In this document: in pieces, positions 41,471 through 50,765 of the stretch
Numbering within the stretch: the first letter of the stretch is position 1
Layout: the number at the start of each line of letters is the position of its first letter
Position numbers and translations under genes: made by a program
Source of the DNA: an uncultured Draconibacterium sp.
Lineage (GTDB): Bacteria > Bacteroidota > Bacteroidia > Bacteroidales > Prolixibacteraceae
DNA: 64,000 nt
Reading direction: 5' to 3'
Assembly: GCA_947492175.1 (NCBI GenBank)
Contig: CANLMQ010000007.1
Coordinates: 62,001-126,000, forward strand
Notes under the pieces: model-generated
What the model saw: the letters and a program-made list of their open reading frames with translations, nothing else
Told to the model about the DNA's origin: nothing
Database searches by the model: none

Positions 41471-44400
41471 TTAAAGTCCAACTTGAATACCAACCAGGTA
41501 AAGTTTCGATATCGGGTAAAGTGTCCTGTCGAGACTAGGATTAAATACACTCGAACGTCCAACTTCCGGGTCTTGTCCGGAGTAAGATGTAAATGTTAAC
41601 AGGTTTTGGCCTGAAACATACATTCGAACTTTACTTAAATGTACTTTTGCCACGAGCGATTCGGGCAGGGTATAACCCAACTGCACACTTTTAAGACGAA
41701 GGAAATCTCCTTTTTCAAGAAAGCGGGTTGAAGCGCAGCTATTTTCGTTAGGATCGCCAAATACTGCTCTTGGAATATCAGTTTTTTTATTTTGTTCTGT
41801 CCATGCATTAACTGTTTCCCTGTAGAAATTTCGGGGAGTACGCATCGATTCATAATAATACCGGTTTCCGTTATATATATGATGTCCGCCCGCTCCGTAC
41901 AACAACACCGATGCATCGAAGCCCTTAAACGCAGCGTTTATATTAATACTGTAGTTGTATTTTGGAAGCCCAGTTCCACTGTAAACAACATCGTCTGCGT
42001 TTAAGTAACCATCATTATTTACATCCTTGAAACGAATGTCGCCCGGCACTGCGTTAGGCTGCAGCGGTTCTCCGTCGGCACCTTTGGCATTATGCGACTC
42101 CACCTCTGCAACATTTTGAAAGATCCCATCCATTTGATAAAGATAAAAAGCACCAATAGGACTTCCCACCCGGGTTTGGTTTGGATAATGCTCGGTATAA
42201 TTCAGCGCCTCACCAAAAATACTTGCATTGTCGCTACCCAGCTTTAATACTTCATTGTTGGTGGTACTGAATGTTGTATTTACATCGTAGTGGAAATCAT
42301 TTGATTTTCCGGTGTACCCCAGTTCAAATTCAAAACCATTATTCTTTACCTCTCCAAAGTTCACTACAGGAGTTTGCAAACCCGAGGATGCGGGAATTGG
42401 AACTGCCACCAACATGTCTTTGGTACGGTTATCGTAGTAGTTGATACTACCATTTAGCTTTCCCTGAAGCAATCCAAAATCGGCTCCGATATTTGTTGCA
42501 TAAGTAGTTTCCCAGCGCAACTCTTTGTTTTCTAATGCGCGAGCAATAGATCCTAACCACACGGTTTCACCTACACCTTTTGAATACGACAAAAATTCTG
42601 ACGTTGAAGACGAGATGGTTGGAAGGAAGTCATACAGACCAAGACTGCCTTCGTTCCCCAGTTTGGCATAACTACCACGTAATTTGAGGTTACTAAACAG
42701 TTCCGATTCGTCCATAAACCCTTCTTCAGAAATTCTCCAACCGAGTGCTACTGATGGAAAAACTCCGTATCTTGACTCAGAACCAAACTTGGAGGAACCA
42801 TCGCGGCGCACAGAAACCTGTGCCAGGTATTTATTGTTGTAAGTATAATTTAAACGCCCAAGAATAGATGCACGTGTATATGTATTTCGTGAACCTCCAA
42901 CGTACGTTTCCCCATCAAGCCCTGCATCTAAAGTATTAAACCATTCATCAAGAAAACCGGTAGGTTCTTCTGACACATCCAGCGAACCATCAACAACATT
43001 ATACACATTTTTATACCCGTCAATTCCAGCATTAAAGAAGTCGGTTTTAGCTTTTTTAGTAGTATAAGCTGCCATAGCTGTAAAATCGTGGTTGCCTATG
43101 CTTCGGTTGTAAGAAAGAATATTGTTAAGGTTCCATTCTCTCCAGTTTGTATGGCTTTCATACACTCCCGGGTACAATACTTCTTCCTGTGCATTAACAT
43201 TATACGAAGGATGTGAAGAGTGATAACGACGGTTGCTATTGTTGTAACCGGCTTCCATCCTGAAATTAAGCCCTTCATACAAATCAATACTCAAATAAGT
43301 ATTTAAGGCTACATACTGATCCCGGTTGCTGTTTTCGTTGAAGTAAGCTTTTCCCACAGGGTTATTGTTCGATAACATTCCTGCATCGGGATCGGCCATT
43401 CCAAAACCAGATGGCTGTGAGTCGTCAAAAATTGGGATAATGGGCAAGATCTGAAAGGTTTCTTGAATACTGAATGCGATATCTTCAGATTGAGTTTCGT
43501 TGTAAGAAAGTTTGAATCCTCCATTCAACCAATCTCCTTTGAAATCAACATTCGACCGCAACGAAGCTTTTTGAAAGTCGCTTCCTATCAGCGTACCTGT
43601 CTGATCTAACCAACCTGCCGACACATAGTAGTTTGTTGTTTTATTACCCCCACTAATATTCAAATTATATTCCTGCTGAGGAGCGTTTCGAGTAACAGCA
43701 CCTACCCAGTCGGTATCGAAATAAATTGGGTTGTTCAGGTATTCAGGTCGTTCAATTCCGGCATTATCATACATCATCGAAGCTACCTTAATATACTCCG
43801 AGGCATTGGTAAGTTCTACATTATTAGCCAATTCCTGCATCCCGTATTTGGCATGCATTTCAATCTTCATTTCACCTTCGGTTCCGCCTTTGGTTGTTAC
43901 TAAAATTACACCGTTTGCGGCCTCTGTTCCGTATATTGCAGCAGCAGCTCCGTCTTTAAGAACTTCAACCGATTCGATATCATCGGGATTCAGCATATAA
44001 AAACTTCCAGGCACTCCATCAATAATATACAAAGGGCTGTTGTTATTAATCGTTCCAACTCCGCGAATGGTAACATTTACGCCGCCACCAGGTGCACCAC
44101 CAATATTGGTAACATTAACACCGGCAATACGGCCTTGTAATGCCTCTGCTGGATTTGAAACTGCAACTTTATTTAATGTTTCACTTTTAACTGATGCAAC
44201 AGCACCTGTTAAATCACTTTTTTTCATTACACCATACCCCACTGCAACTACTTCTTCAATTCCAATTGCATCCAGTTGCATTGTAACGCTAATCGAAGTT
44301 TGGTTCCCAATGGCAAACTCTTGAGTAAGCATTCCGATAAACGAAAAAACAAGCGTTCCTTCAGCGCTTACATTCGAAAGCATATAATCTCCGTTAAAAT

Positions 44401-44893
44401 CGGTAACTGTACCTTGTGCTGTACCTTTTAAAAGAACGGTTACACCAGGCAAAGGCTCTCCATTTTCATCGGTTACCTTTCCCTTTACTGTCTTTTGTTG
44501 CGGTATTGCAGTATCAATACGGTCTTTTTGGCTAGGTTTAATCAGAATCAGGTTGCTTTCTGTAATCGAATAACTAACCTCATCTTTATCAAAAATTTGG
44601 TCAAGTATTTTTTCAACTTCAAGATCGTTAACCTTCAGGTTAACCTCCTTTCCCATATCAAGCTTGTCGCTTTCATAAATAAACCTAAAATTTGTCTGCG
44701 ACTCAATAACCTGAAGCACTTCATCAATAGTGGCCTTCTTGAAGTTCAAACTTAATTTTGTGCTTTGCGAATATACTGTTGCCGTTGCACAAAACACAGA
44801 AATAAGAATTAAAAAAATAGTTAGCTTAGTCATTAGCATAATCTTTTTGAGAACTCCTTTGGGAGGACTTCCCCATTGATAATTTTTTTTCAT
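41471..44893 (-). CDS. SusC-family TonB-dependent transducer with STN domain (PUL 1)
   Basis: A 1140-aa outer-membrane receptor. After a signal region (about 20-43) an STN domain spans about 48-110 (LSLNFKKATIDEVLQVIESQ; YSITESNLILIKP), then a CarboxypepD_reg-like domain (VKGKVTDENGEPLPGVTVLL), plug (PLYIIDGVPGSFYMLNPDDIESVEVLKDGAAAAIYG) and barrel ending LVGIQVGL. The STN domain contacts FecR across the periplasm, so ligand binding can release the ECF sigma factor encoded upstream. The start could be internal Met19-21 instead of 44893. Confidence 0.96.
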   Translation of the reverse strand: MKKNYQWGSPPKGVLKKIMLMTKLTIFLILISVFCATATVYSQSTKLSLNFKKATIDEVLQVIESQTNFRFIYESDKLDMGKEVNLKVNDLEVEKILDQIFDKDEVSYSITESNLILIKPSQKDRIDTAIPQQKTVKGKVTDENGEPLPGVTVLLKGTAQGTVTDFNGDYMLSNVSAEGTLVFSFIGMLTQEFAIGNQTSISVTMQLDAIGIEEVVAVGYGVMKKSDLTGAVASVKSETLNKVAVSNPAEALQGRIAGVNVTNIGGAPGGGVNVTIRGVGTINNNSPLYIIDGVPGSFYMLNPDDIESVEVLKDGAAAAIYGTEAANGVILVTTKGGTEGEMKIEMHAKYGMQELANNVELTNASEYIKVASMMYDNAGIERPEYLNNPIYFDTDWVGAVTRNAPQQEYNLNISGGNKTTNYYVSAGWLDQTGTLIGSDFQKASLRSNVDFKGDWLNGGFKLSYNETQSEDIAFSIQETFQILPIIPIFDDSQPSGFGMADPDAGMLSNNNPVGKAYFNENSNRDQYVALNTYLSIDLYEGLNFRMEAGYNNSNRRYHSSHPSYNVNAQEEVLYPGVYESHTNWREWNLNNILSYNRSIGNHDFTAMAAYTTKKAKTDFFNAGIDGYKNVYNVVDGSLDVSEEPTGFLDEWFNTLDAGLDGETYVGGSRNTYTRASILGRLNYTYNNKYLAQVSVRRDGSSKFGSESRYGVFPSVALGWRISEEGFMDESELFSNLKLRGSYAKLGNEGSLGLYDFLPTISSSTSEFLSYSKGVGETVWLGSIARALENKELRWETTYATNIGADFGLLQGKLNGSINYYDNRTKDMLVAVPIPASSGLQTPVVNFGEVKNNGFEFELGYTGKSNDFHYDVNTTFSTTNNEVLKLGSDNASIFGEALNYTEHYPNQTRVGSPIGAFYLYQMDGIFQNVAEVESHNAKGADGEPLQPNAVPGDIRFKDVNNDGYLNADDVVYSGTGLPKYNYSININAAFKGFDASVLLYGAGGHHIYNGNRYYYESMRTPRNFYRETVNAWTEQNKKTDIPRAVFGDPNENSCASTRFLEKGDFLRLKSVQLGYTLPESLVAKVHLSKVRMYVSGQNLLTFTSYSGQDPEVGRSSVFNPSLDRTLYPISKLYLVGIQVGL

Positions 44894-44990
44894 AAATTTG
44901 TTTGTTTTTAATTACTAAATGTTCTAATGTTGGTAGCATTAGAAATAAATTATTGACAACGGGAGATGCGCAAACGTCTCCCGTTTGGTT

Positions 44991-45983
44991 TTATTTTCTC
45001 ATTAATTTTATTTCCTTTCCATTTATTGTGTATTCAATTTGACTTAGCTCTTTTAAAGCTTCTAACACATCATGAATAGATTTTTCTTCAAGAACTCCGG
45101 AATAATTTATGTCGTCACCAAATCCTGAAGGCTCAAACACAAACCGCACATTATACCTTCGTTCTAACAATTTTACAGTCTCGGTTAAAGAAGTTTGATC
45201 TAGATATATTTTATCGTTTAACCAGCCAATGTTATGACCTGAATCCCCGTTGACAAAATTCATTTTATCCGTTTGTTTCGAATACAAAACAATTTGTCCT
45301 GGTTCCATGGTAATTGTTTCGCTTTTAAGGTTAAACAGTTCAACCTTTCCTTCTACAAGAGTGGTAGTAATTTTTGGTTCTTCAGGGTAAGCAGTTATAT
45401 TAAACTCTGTACCATGCACTTTCACCTGAAATCCGTTATACATCTCTACAACAAATGGATCATCACTTTTTGCAACCTTAAAAAAGCCTTCACCTGAGAA
45501 CTTTACAGTTCGAAGACCTTTGCTAAAATCATGATAAAACTCAACACTGGTGCCGGCATTTAAATGAACTACTGATCCATCAGGCAAAGTTACTTCTGAT
45601 CGGTTCCCATAATCCGTTTCAACAATCAATGAATTTGCGTTCAAGTCATCTTGGTTAAAAAAGAAATTGAATCCCAACAAAATAATCAATGTCGCGGCAA
45701 TACCAGCTAGCGCATAGCTAAATTTTACAATGCGATGTTTAGTATCTTTCTTTTTTTGAATTTTATCGTTGACATTTATCCATCCTTCTTCAGTACTGTA
45801 ATATCTTATATCACCTACTTTTTTAGACACTCTCCAAATCTTTTTAAGAACCTCAAATTCTTCTTTATTACCTTCATTTGCATTTAGCCAAGTATCGAAC
45901 ACTTCGTCTCCATCCTTTTTTTCTTCATTAGTGAGATGCTCAATAATTCGTTCCTGCTTCATTTTATCATTTATCATTAACAT
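44991..45983 (-). CDS. FecR-family anti-sigma factor (PUL 1)
   Basis: A 330-aa single-pass membrane protein: a cytoplasmic N-terminus with an anti-sigma helix, one membrane segment near 90-110 (YALAGIAATLIILLGFNFFF), and a periplasmic FecR domain (NRSEVTLPDGSVVHLNAGTS; VKVHGTEFNITAYPEEPK) with a C-terminal STN-like tail (LTETVKLLERRYNVRFVFE). It holds the sigma factor until SusC signals. The start might be Met3 or Met8. Confidence 0.94.
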   Translation of the reverse strand: MLMINDKMKQERIIEHLTNEEKKDGDEVFDTWLNANEGNKEEFEVLKKIWRVSKKVGDIRYYSTEEGWINVNDKIQKKKDTKHRIVKFSYALAGIAATLIILLGFNFFFNQDDLNANSLIVETDYGNRSEVTLPDGSVVHLNAGTSVEFYHDFSKGLRTVKFSGEGFFKVAKSDDPFVVEMYNGFQVKVHGTEFNITAYPEEPKITTTLVEGKVELFNLKSETITMEPGQIVLYSKQTDKMNFVNGDSGHNIGWLNDKIYLDQTSLTETVKLLERRYNVRFVFEPSGFGDDINYSGVLEEKSIHDVLEALKELSQIEYTINGKEIKLMRK

Positions 45984-46207
45984 CTATTTTAAAGTATGAC
46001 ACAAGCCATAAAAAAAGGTCCTATCCTAATTCTATTTTTTTTAAAAATTAAATTGCAAAAAAGAAATAGCCATCTTCTCCGCACTAGTTAAGTGTAAACA
46101 GAAAATCAGCTTAGATAAAAGGTGGTGCATTGGATGTGTTGTTCGACTCTGCGCAGAGTCTGAGGTCATTTTGTATCAATTGGGATCTACAAAAGAAGGC
46201 TTTGAAG

Positions 46208-46750
46208 TCATATGGAAACGTCCTTATCTTCTAAACATGAGCGGAGATATTGCAGTGATTTCCAAATATGATTTTTAATTGTTTTTACTGAAATGTTTAA
46301 TTTCGCAGCAATCTCCTTTTGTTTGAGTCCTTCGAAACGACTTAAAAGAAAAACCTGCCTGCTTCTATTCGGTAGCTCTTCAATACATTCATCAACAAAA
46401 GCGATAAGCTCCTGTTCTTCCAAAAAGTCATTATCGACTTGTATTGATGGCAATTCTTTTAACTCAATATATCTATGCCTTGTATTCTCCTTTCTAATAT
46501 GATTTAGAGCACCATTTTTACACGATTGGTACAGATATGCACTTACATTTGTTTGAATATCCAACTGATGTCTGTTGCTCCAGAGCTTAATAAAAAATTC
46601 TTGAGTTATATCTTTTGCTGCTTCCCTGTTATTGGTAATTTCATTGACATACGAACATAACCGAGGATAATACTTTTCGAACAATATTCGAAAACTATAG
46701 TAGTTATTTTGTTTTATTCGTTTTATCGTATCATTATCTTCGTTTACCAT
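46208..46750 (-). CDS. ECF RNA polymerase sigma factor (PUL 1)
   Basis: A 180-aa sigma-70 family ECF factor. Region 2 (YYSFRILFEKYYPRLCSYV; EAAKDITQEFFIKLWSNR) and region 4 (LPNRSRQVFLLSRFEGLKQK; EIAAKLNISVKTIKNHIWKS) are complete. It is 224 bp upstream of FecR and should drive the SusC operon when released. It belongs to the BT-type 'RNA polymerase sigma-70 factor, Bacteroides expansion family 1'. Confidence 0.95.
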   Translation of the reverse strand: MVNEDNDTIKRIKQNNYYSFRILFEKYYPRLCSYVNEITNNREAAKDITQEFFIKLWSNRHQLDIQTNVSAYLYQSCKNGALNHIRKENTRHRYIELKELPSIQVDNDFLEEQELIAFVDECIEELPNRSRQVFLLSRFEGLKQKEIAAKLNISVKTIKNHIWKSLQYLRSCLEDKDVSI

Positions 46751-46886
46751 GGAAACAGTAATTGGATAGTGTAAAGTAAATAATAATAATATTCATTTAA
46801 TCTTTATAGATAAACTTTTAATTATAGGCAAGATGCAAACTCTAAACCCAAAGCTATCAAATCAAACAGCAATGATAATATTATTA

Positions 46887-46922
46887 TTTTGCCCCGGGAC
46901 AGCTAATTGTCCCGGGGCAAAA
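46887..46922. terminator. 15-bp perfect hairpin
   Basis: TTTTGCCCCGGGACA (46887-46901) and TGTCCCGGGGCAAAA (46908-46922) form a perfect stem with a 6-nt loop GCTAAT. Its A/T ends make it a plausible bidirectional terminator after the decayed gene on the minus strand. Confidence 0.7.
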
Positions 46923-46944
46923 TTGAAGATTTAGACTATTTATA

Positions 46945-47605
46945 CTAGGGGCCAAAACTTTCGCAGGCGCAATAATCTGTCCCTTCTTTGTCTTCTCCAA
47001 AAGCATTCCATGCACTCGGACGGAATATCTTATCCTCATCAACATTATGTTTTGATTGGTACGTTCGTCAGAAATTACATAAACATCATCTTCAAGTGTA
47101 AATCCTTCTGCAATTTGTAGAACTGTTCCAAGACTTTTTACCATTGCACACAACTCATTGTTACAGACAACTCGCCGGCTGTTTTAAACTGACTAGAGAA
47201 ACCTCCCTCACGGAAATACCCTTTATCTCTGGAGCCAAAACGAATATTCTCCAAACAAAAGAGGTGATTACTCGATTGACTGTTGACTATCCCAAAAATA
47301 AGACTGGGTTTAAAAGATAACCGACTCCACTTCAAACATCCATTTTGGTCTGTGAGTATTGAAATCAAAGGCACCTAATCCCGGATCTGCACTACCTAAA
47401 ATCCACAAGCTTTCAGCAAGTACAGGTGCTCAATTTCCAGACATAAAATGCATACGTATTTCCTTGCATATACGTGGCCCTGATAAAACTGACCAAGTGC
47501 ATATACCTCCAACCGACATGCCAATACATGTTTATTGGGTTCAATCAACCAAACTGTTATTATTATTAACACTACAAGTACCACTGTAGCGAACAATCTT
47601 TTCAT
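46945..47605 (-). pseudogene. Decayed gene for a small exported protein
   Basis: Coding-like fragments lie in different frames in order along the minus strand. They are MKRLFATVVLVVLIIITVW (signal-like, from 47605), LGSADPGLGAFDFNTHRPKW (near 47380), LEDDVYVISDERTNQN (near 47085), and a C-terminal DKIFRPSAWNAFGEDKEGTD ending at TAG 46945-46947. The last two would join by a single frameshift near 47050. The signal-like N-terminus with a cysteine-bearing tail recalls NVEALA-type small exported proteins, but I cannot confirm this. Intact frames at 46884-47153 and 47138-47374 are probably incidental pieces of it. Confidence 0.45.
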
Positions 47606-47766
47606 AACAATTTATATTTATGGATACTTTTCTTTCTTACCAAATGAGTTTTCTGACATTAGTTCCCTATTTATATAGCTATCTTCGCAAGATTTATTAT
47701 TGAGAGAGAAGACATTTTTCAAAATACCTTAATTCCAAAACAAACTAATCTTCATACGAAAAGACA

Positions 47767-48146
47767 GTGATTACCACTTCTTTCTACTTAATACATTACT
47801 TTAAGTCTGGAAACCCTAAAGTTTTTACTACCTTTTTTTTCAAATGTTATGTCCAATTTCAGATTACCATTGTTTTAATCGATTTTTTAACCTCAATTAT
47901 CATGACGTATATAATAGAGCAGATACTTTGGGAGGACGGATTACGACATTTATAAACTATAATTCGATAATTATCCAACTCAAAAAAGCTTAGAAAAACA
48001 GATTGCAAAACCCATCAAGGATTTACAAACATCTAAAATAGGGCCCTTAATTGAAACTGATCCCTGCAAAAAAAGCTTTTACGGGTTATATTTGACTGAA
48101 AAAAAAATTCAATTCAAATCTATAAATCAATCAGACAGAGTTACAC
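47767..48146 (+). pseudogene. Possible decayed plus-strand membrane-protein gene
   Basis: A 62-codon frame from 47767 contains a membrane-like segment (FQITIVLIDFLTSIIMTYII) and stops at 47955. A shifted frame from about 47963 continues with plausible coding sequence (EKQIAKPIKDLQTSKIGPLI; TDPCKKSFYGLYLTEKKIQF). One indel near 47950 would join them through NYNSIIIQLKK. No family is recognised. The remaining part of 47606-47766 shows nothing. Confidence 0.3.
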
Positions 48147-50675
48147 TTACATATCTAATATTACTGATACTTTATCTCCTGCACTCATTCTTCGAACAGA
48201 ATTATATTTTTTAATTTTATAATTATCTAAATATATCGTCTGGATTTCGAGGATTCCACTGACTACAGACATAGTTAAATTTTCCCTTGTGATTTCACAG
48301 GTTCCCCAAGAGTAACCGTTACTCCAAAACCAAATTCCATTTTGTTTTTTGAACTTTATGCTTTTATCCAGTGCAGAATATTGAAACCCTGTTAATGCCA
48401 AAACACTCGCCCACGCCGCCATAGCTCGGGCATAATGATGTCCGCATTCTGCTTCATTAAACGGACTCCGCTTAGCTCCGTCATATCGTGACCGGATATT
48501 TTGGATAATTCTTAGCCCCTCATCTTCCATCCCTTCATACATCATTCCAACTGCCGCTGTGTATTCAAATCCAGTCATCACTTCCGAGAAATATGGAAAT
48601 GGAACCTTAGGACGACCTTTCGGCCAACTCGCCATTAACAGAGCTGACTCATCTCCTATAGCATAAGAACGCATATTATTAAAATGATTAGCCAGACTTT
48701 CCTGAGAGTTATATTTTAGTATACTTTCCAGCGTAGTTTTAATATTTTCTTCAGAGGCCAAATACCCCAATCCACAAATATGAGCCATATACTGTCCGAC
48801 TAATTGGTCTACCAAACATCCTTTTGCCAGTTGGTAGCGAGGCATATTGGGGGCTGAAAAATCCAGAATCTCCTCCTTCGTTTCCAGGTCAAGAACTCGA
48901 TGTTCATAATATTCTCCATTAAAGAGATTCGAATCTGTCCACTCGCTTCCTAACTGGTATATTTTAGCGCACTTATGGGCAAATACTTCATCATCCATTG
49001 CCAATGACATTTTTTCAGCAGCCTTCAGTGCTCCAAGATACCAAAACTGCATTTGCGGATTCGGTCCTGAATAGTTTACGTCCATCGTATTGTGTTGACT
49101 TCCTTCCATTACTCCGTCGGCATTAGCATCCCAACTGTTTTCAGTCCATGCATACGACAATGCCTTTTTCACATTAGGCCAACTCTTTCTTAAAAAGTCT
49201 GTATCACCCGAAAGCTGCCAGTCTCGATACATTTTCATAATAGTTCCCATCTGGCCATCAGCAGCAGTTCCCCCGGTCTGATCTGCAACTAAAGGTAAGG
49301 CTGCACGGAATGCCATCCCACCATCATTTCGTGTTGCAAAATTGAATTCCACATCGCGCATGGTTTTAGACAGATCGCCAAACAAAAATGCAGTTGCCTG
49401 TTCATAATTCCAGACATGGGTACACGACCCGGAACATGAACCATTCCGATCCATACATCCTTCCCAACCCATCAAATGCCCACTTTTAATCCTGAAAACT
49501 GTTTGCGAACGCAACGTACTCAAGTTGAAAAGTGCTGCCTCTTTTACTTCTTCAGGTAAATCGGACTTAAGAAAAGCATTTACAAAATCAAGTGTTCTTT
49601 CCTCCAGTCTATCAAGGTCCTGATATGTTCTGGCTAGAACATCCCAAGCATCATTGTATTGCGTAGTGTAATAGTTTCCAACAACCTCATCCGACCAAGA
49701 TTTACGATTAGGGAAATGCCAGGTTAAAAAAAACTGAAACACTTTTTTACCATTGCCAGGAATTTCCTGTTGAACAGCTAAAGAAGCCATCGGATCATCG
49801 TCTGCCGATTCATTCTTTTCTGTCAATCTCCCATCATCACTAAAATCGTCCCAGAAATCGAGAACAGCATTGCTCCACGCGTTCTGAACCGACGAGGTTC
49901 GATAAGTAACGGTTCCTTTTGTATCAGTAGTTAACGCTATCGTGCCCCAGGCAGGATCTTTTTTATCCACTTCTCCCGGTTGAAAGTAAATTCCCTGAAA
50001 ACAGCTATCATTACGAAATTCATTCTGATTTTTAATAGCCCCTTCGTATTTTTTATCTCCTTTCCAATCGTAATGAAACTTACTACCATCCTTCCCAATA
50101 AAATTGCGGATGGAACCACATACTGAGACTTTTATTGGGGCGGCTGTTTTATTTGAGATTTCATAACGTAAAATGGCAATTGGAATTCCGCTAGCATCAG
50201 CATCACCTGGGATCAGTGGATTGAAAGTTTTTACTTTGACATCTACGGGGAGGTCAGAATCCGATAAATTAACTACTCCAAATGGATAAGCTGCATCGAA
50301 AGTGGCTTTTTCAAACCGGGGAATACCGTGATGATCTACTGGACGTCCCTCCATATGTTCATATTCATAATCCAGAAGAGGCCCAATCAATCCTTTCGTG
50401 TAACTTTTTTCTCTGGTTTTAATATGAATAGAAAAAAAAGGAGCATCGTTTCCCGGTGTTACAGTACTAAATCCTTTTCCCGGTCTATTCATTATCTCCC
50501 AATCAACTAAATTACCTCGCCCATTTAAAGAAACTGTTCCTGTCCCGATACCTCCAATAGGAAGTGCCACTTTTGAAACGTGATTCTCATCGTAGTGTTT
50601 TAAAACAGGCCATTCTTTGGAAAACACGTGCGAAACAATAAATAAGAATGCAGTCAACAACAGTGTATTTTTCAT
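48147..50675 (-). CDS. GH116-family glycoside hydrolase (GBA2-type)
   Basis: An 842-aa enzyme with a signal peptide (cleavage near SHVFSK). The N-terminal domain shows the GBA2 pattern VALPIGGIGTGTVSLNGRGN and VDWEIMNRPGKG; the (alpha/alpha)6 domain shows HVWNYEQATAFLFGDLSKTM, QHNTMDVNYSGPNPQMQFWY (including the conserved Asp region) and SPFNEAECGHHYARAMAAW. GH116 enzymes cleave beta-glucosides, beta-xylosides or glucosylceramide-like bonds. It follows SusD of PUL 2 by 91 bp and is the only enzyme of that locus, so a beta-linked glucan, xylan or glycolipid substrate is likely. Confidence 0.92.
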   Translation of the reverse strand: MKNTLLLTAFLFIVSHVFSKEWPVLKHYDENHVSKVALPIGGIGTGTVSLNGRGNLVDWEIMNRPGKGFSTVTPGNDAPFFSIHIKTREKSYTKGLIGPLLDYEYEHMEGRPVDHHGIPRFEKATFDAAYPFGVVNLSDSDLPVDVKVKTFNPLIPGDADASGIPIAILRYEISNKTAAPIKVSVCGSIRNFIGKDGSKFHYDWKGDKKYEGAIKNQNEFRNDSCFQGIYFQPGEVDKKDPAWGTIALTTDTKGTVTYRTSSVQNAWSNAVLDFWDDFSDDGRLTEKNESADDDPMASLAVQQEIPGNGKKVFQFFLTWHFPNRKSWSDEVVGNYYTTQYNDAWDVLARTYQDLDRLEERTLDFVNAFLKSDLPEEVKEAALFNLSTLRSQTVFRIKSGHLMGWEGCMDRNGSCSGSCTHVWNYEQATAFLFGDLSKTMRDVEFNFATRNDGGMAFRAALPLVADQTGGTAADGQMGTIMKMYRDWQLSGDTDFLRKSWPNVKKALSYAWTENSWDANADGVMEGSQHNTMDVNYSGPNPQMQFWYLGALKAAEKMSLAMDDEVFAHKCAKIYQLGSEWTDSNLFNGEYYEHRVLDLETKEEILDFSAPNMPRYQLAKGCLVDQLVGQYMAHICGLGYLASEENIKTTLESILKYNSQESLANHFNNMRSYAIGDESALLMASWPKGRPKVPFPYFSEVMTGFEYTAAVGMMYEGMEDEGLRIIQNIRSRYDGAKRSPFNEAECGHHYARAMAAWASVLALTGFQYSALDKSIKFKKQNGIWFWSNGYSWGTCEITRENLTMSVVSGILEIQTIYLDNYKIKKYNSVRRMSAGDKVSVILDM

Positions 50676-50765
50676 AAAATAAATATTTCTGTATGCTCTA
50701 TAACGAAAATTTAAAGAAAAGAGTAAAATAAATCCTCAAGAACTTATCTTACTCCTATCTAATTT

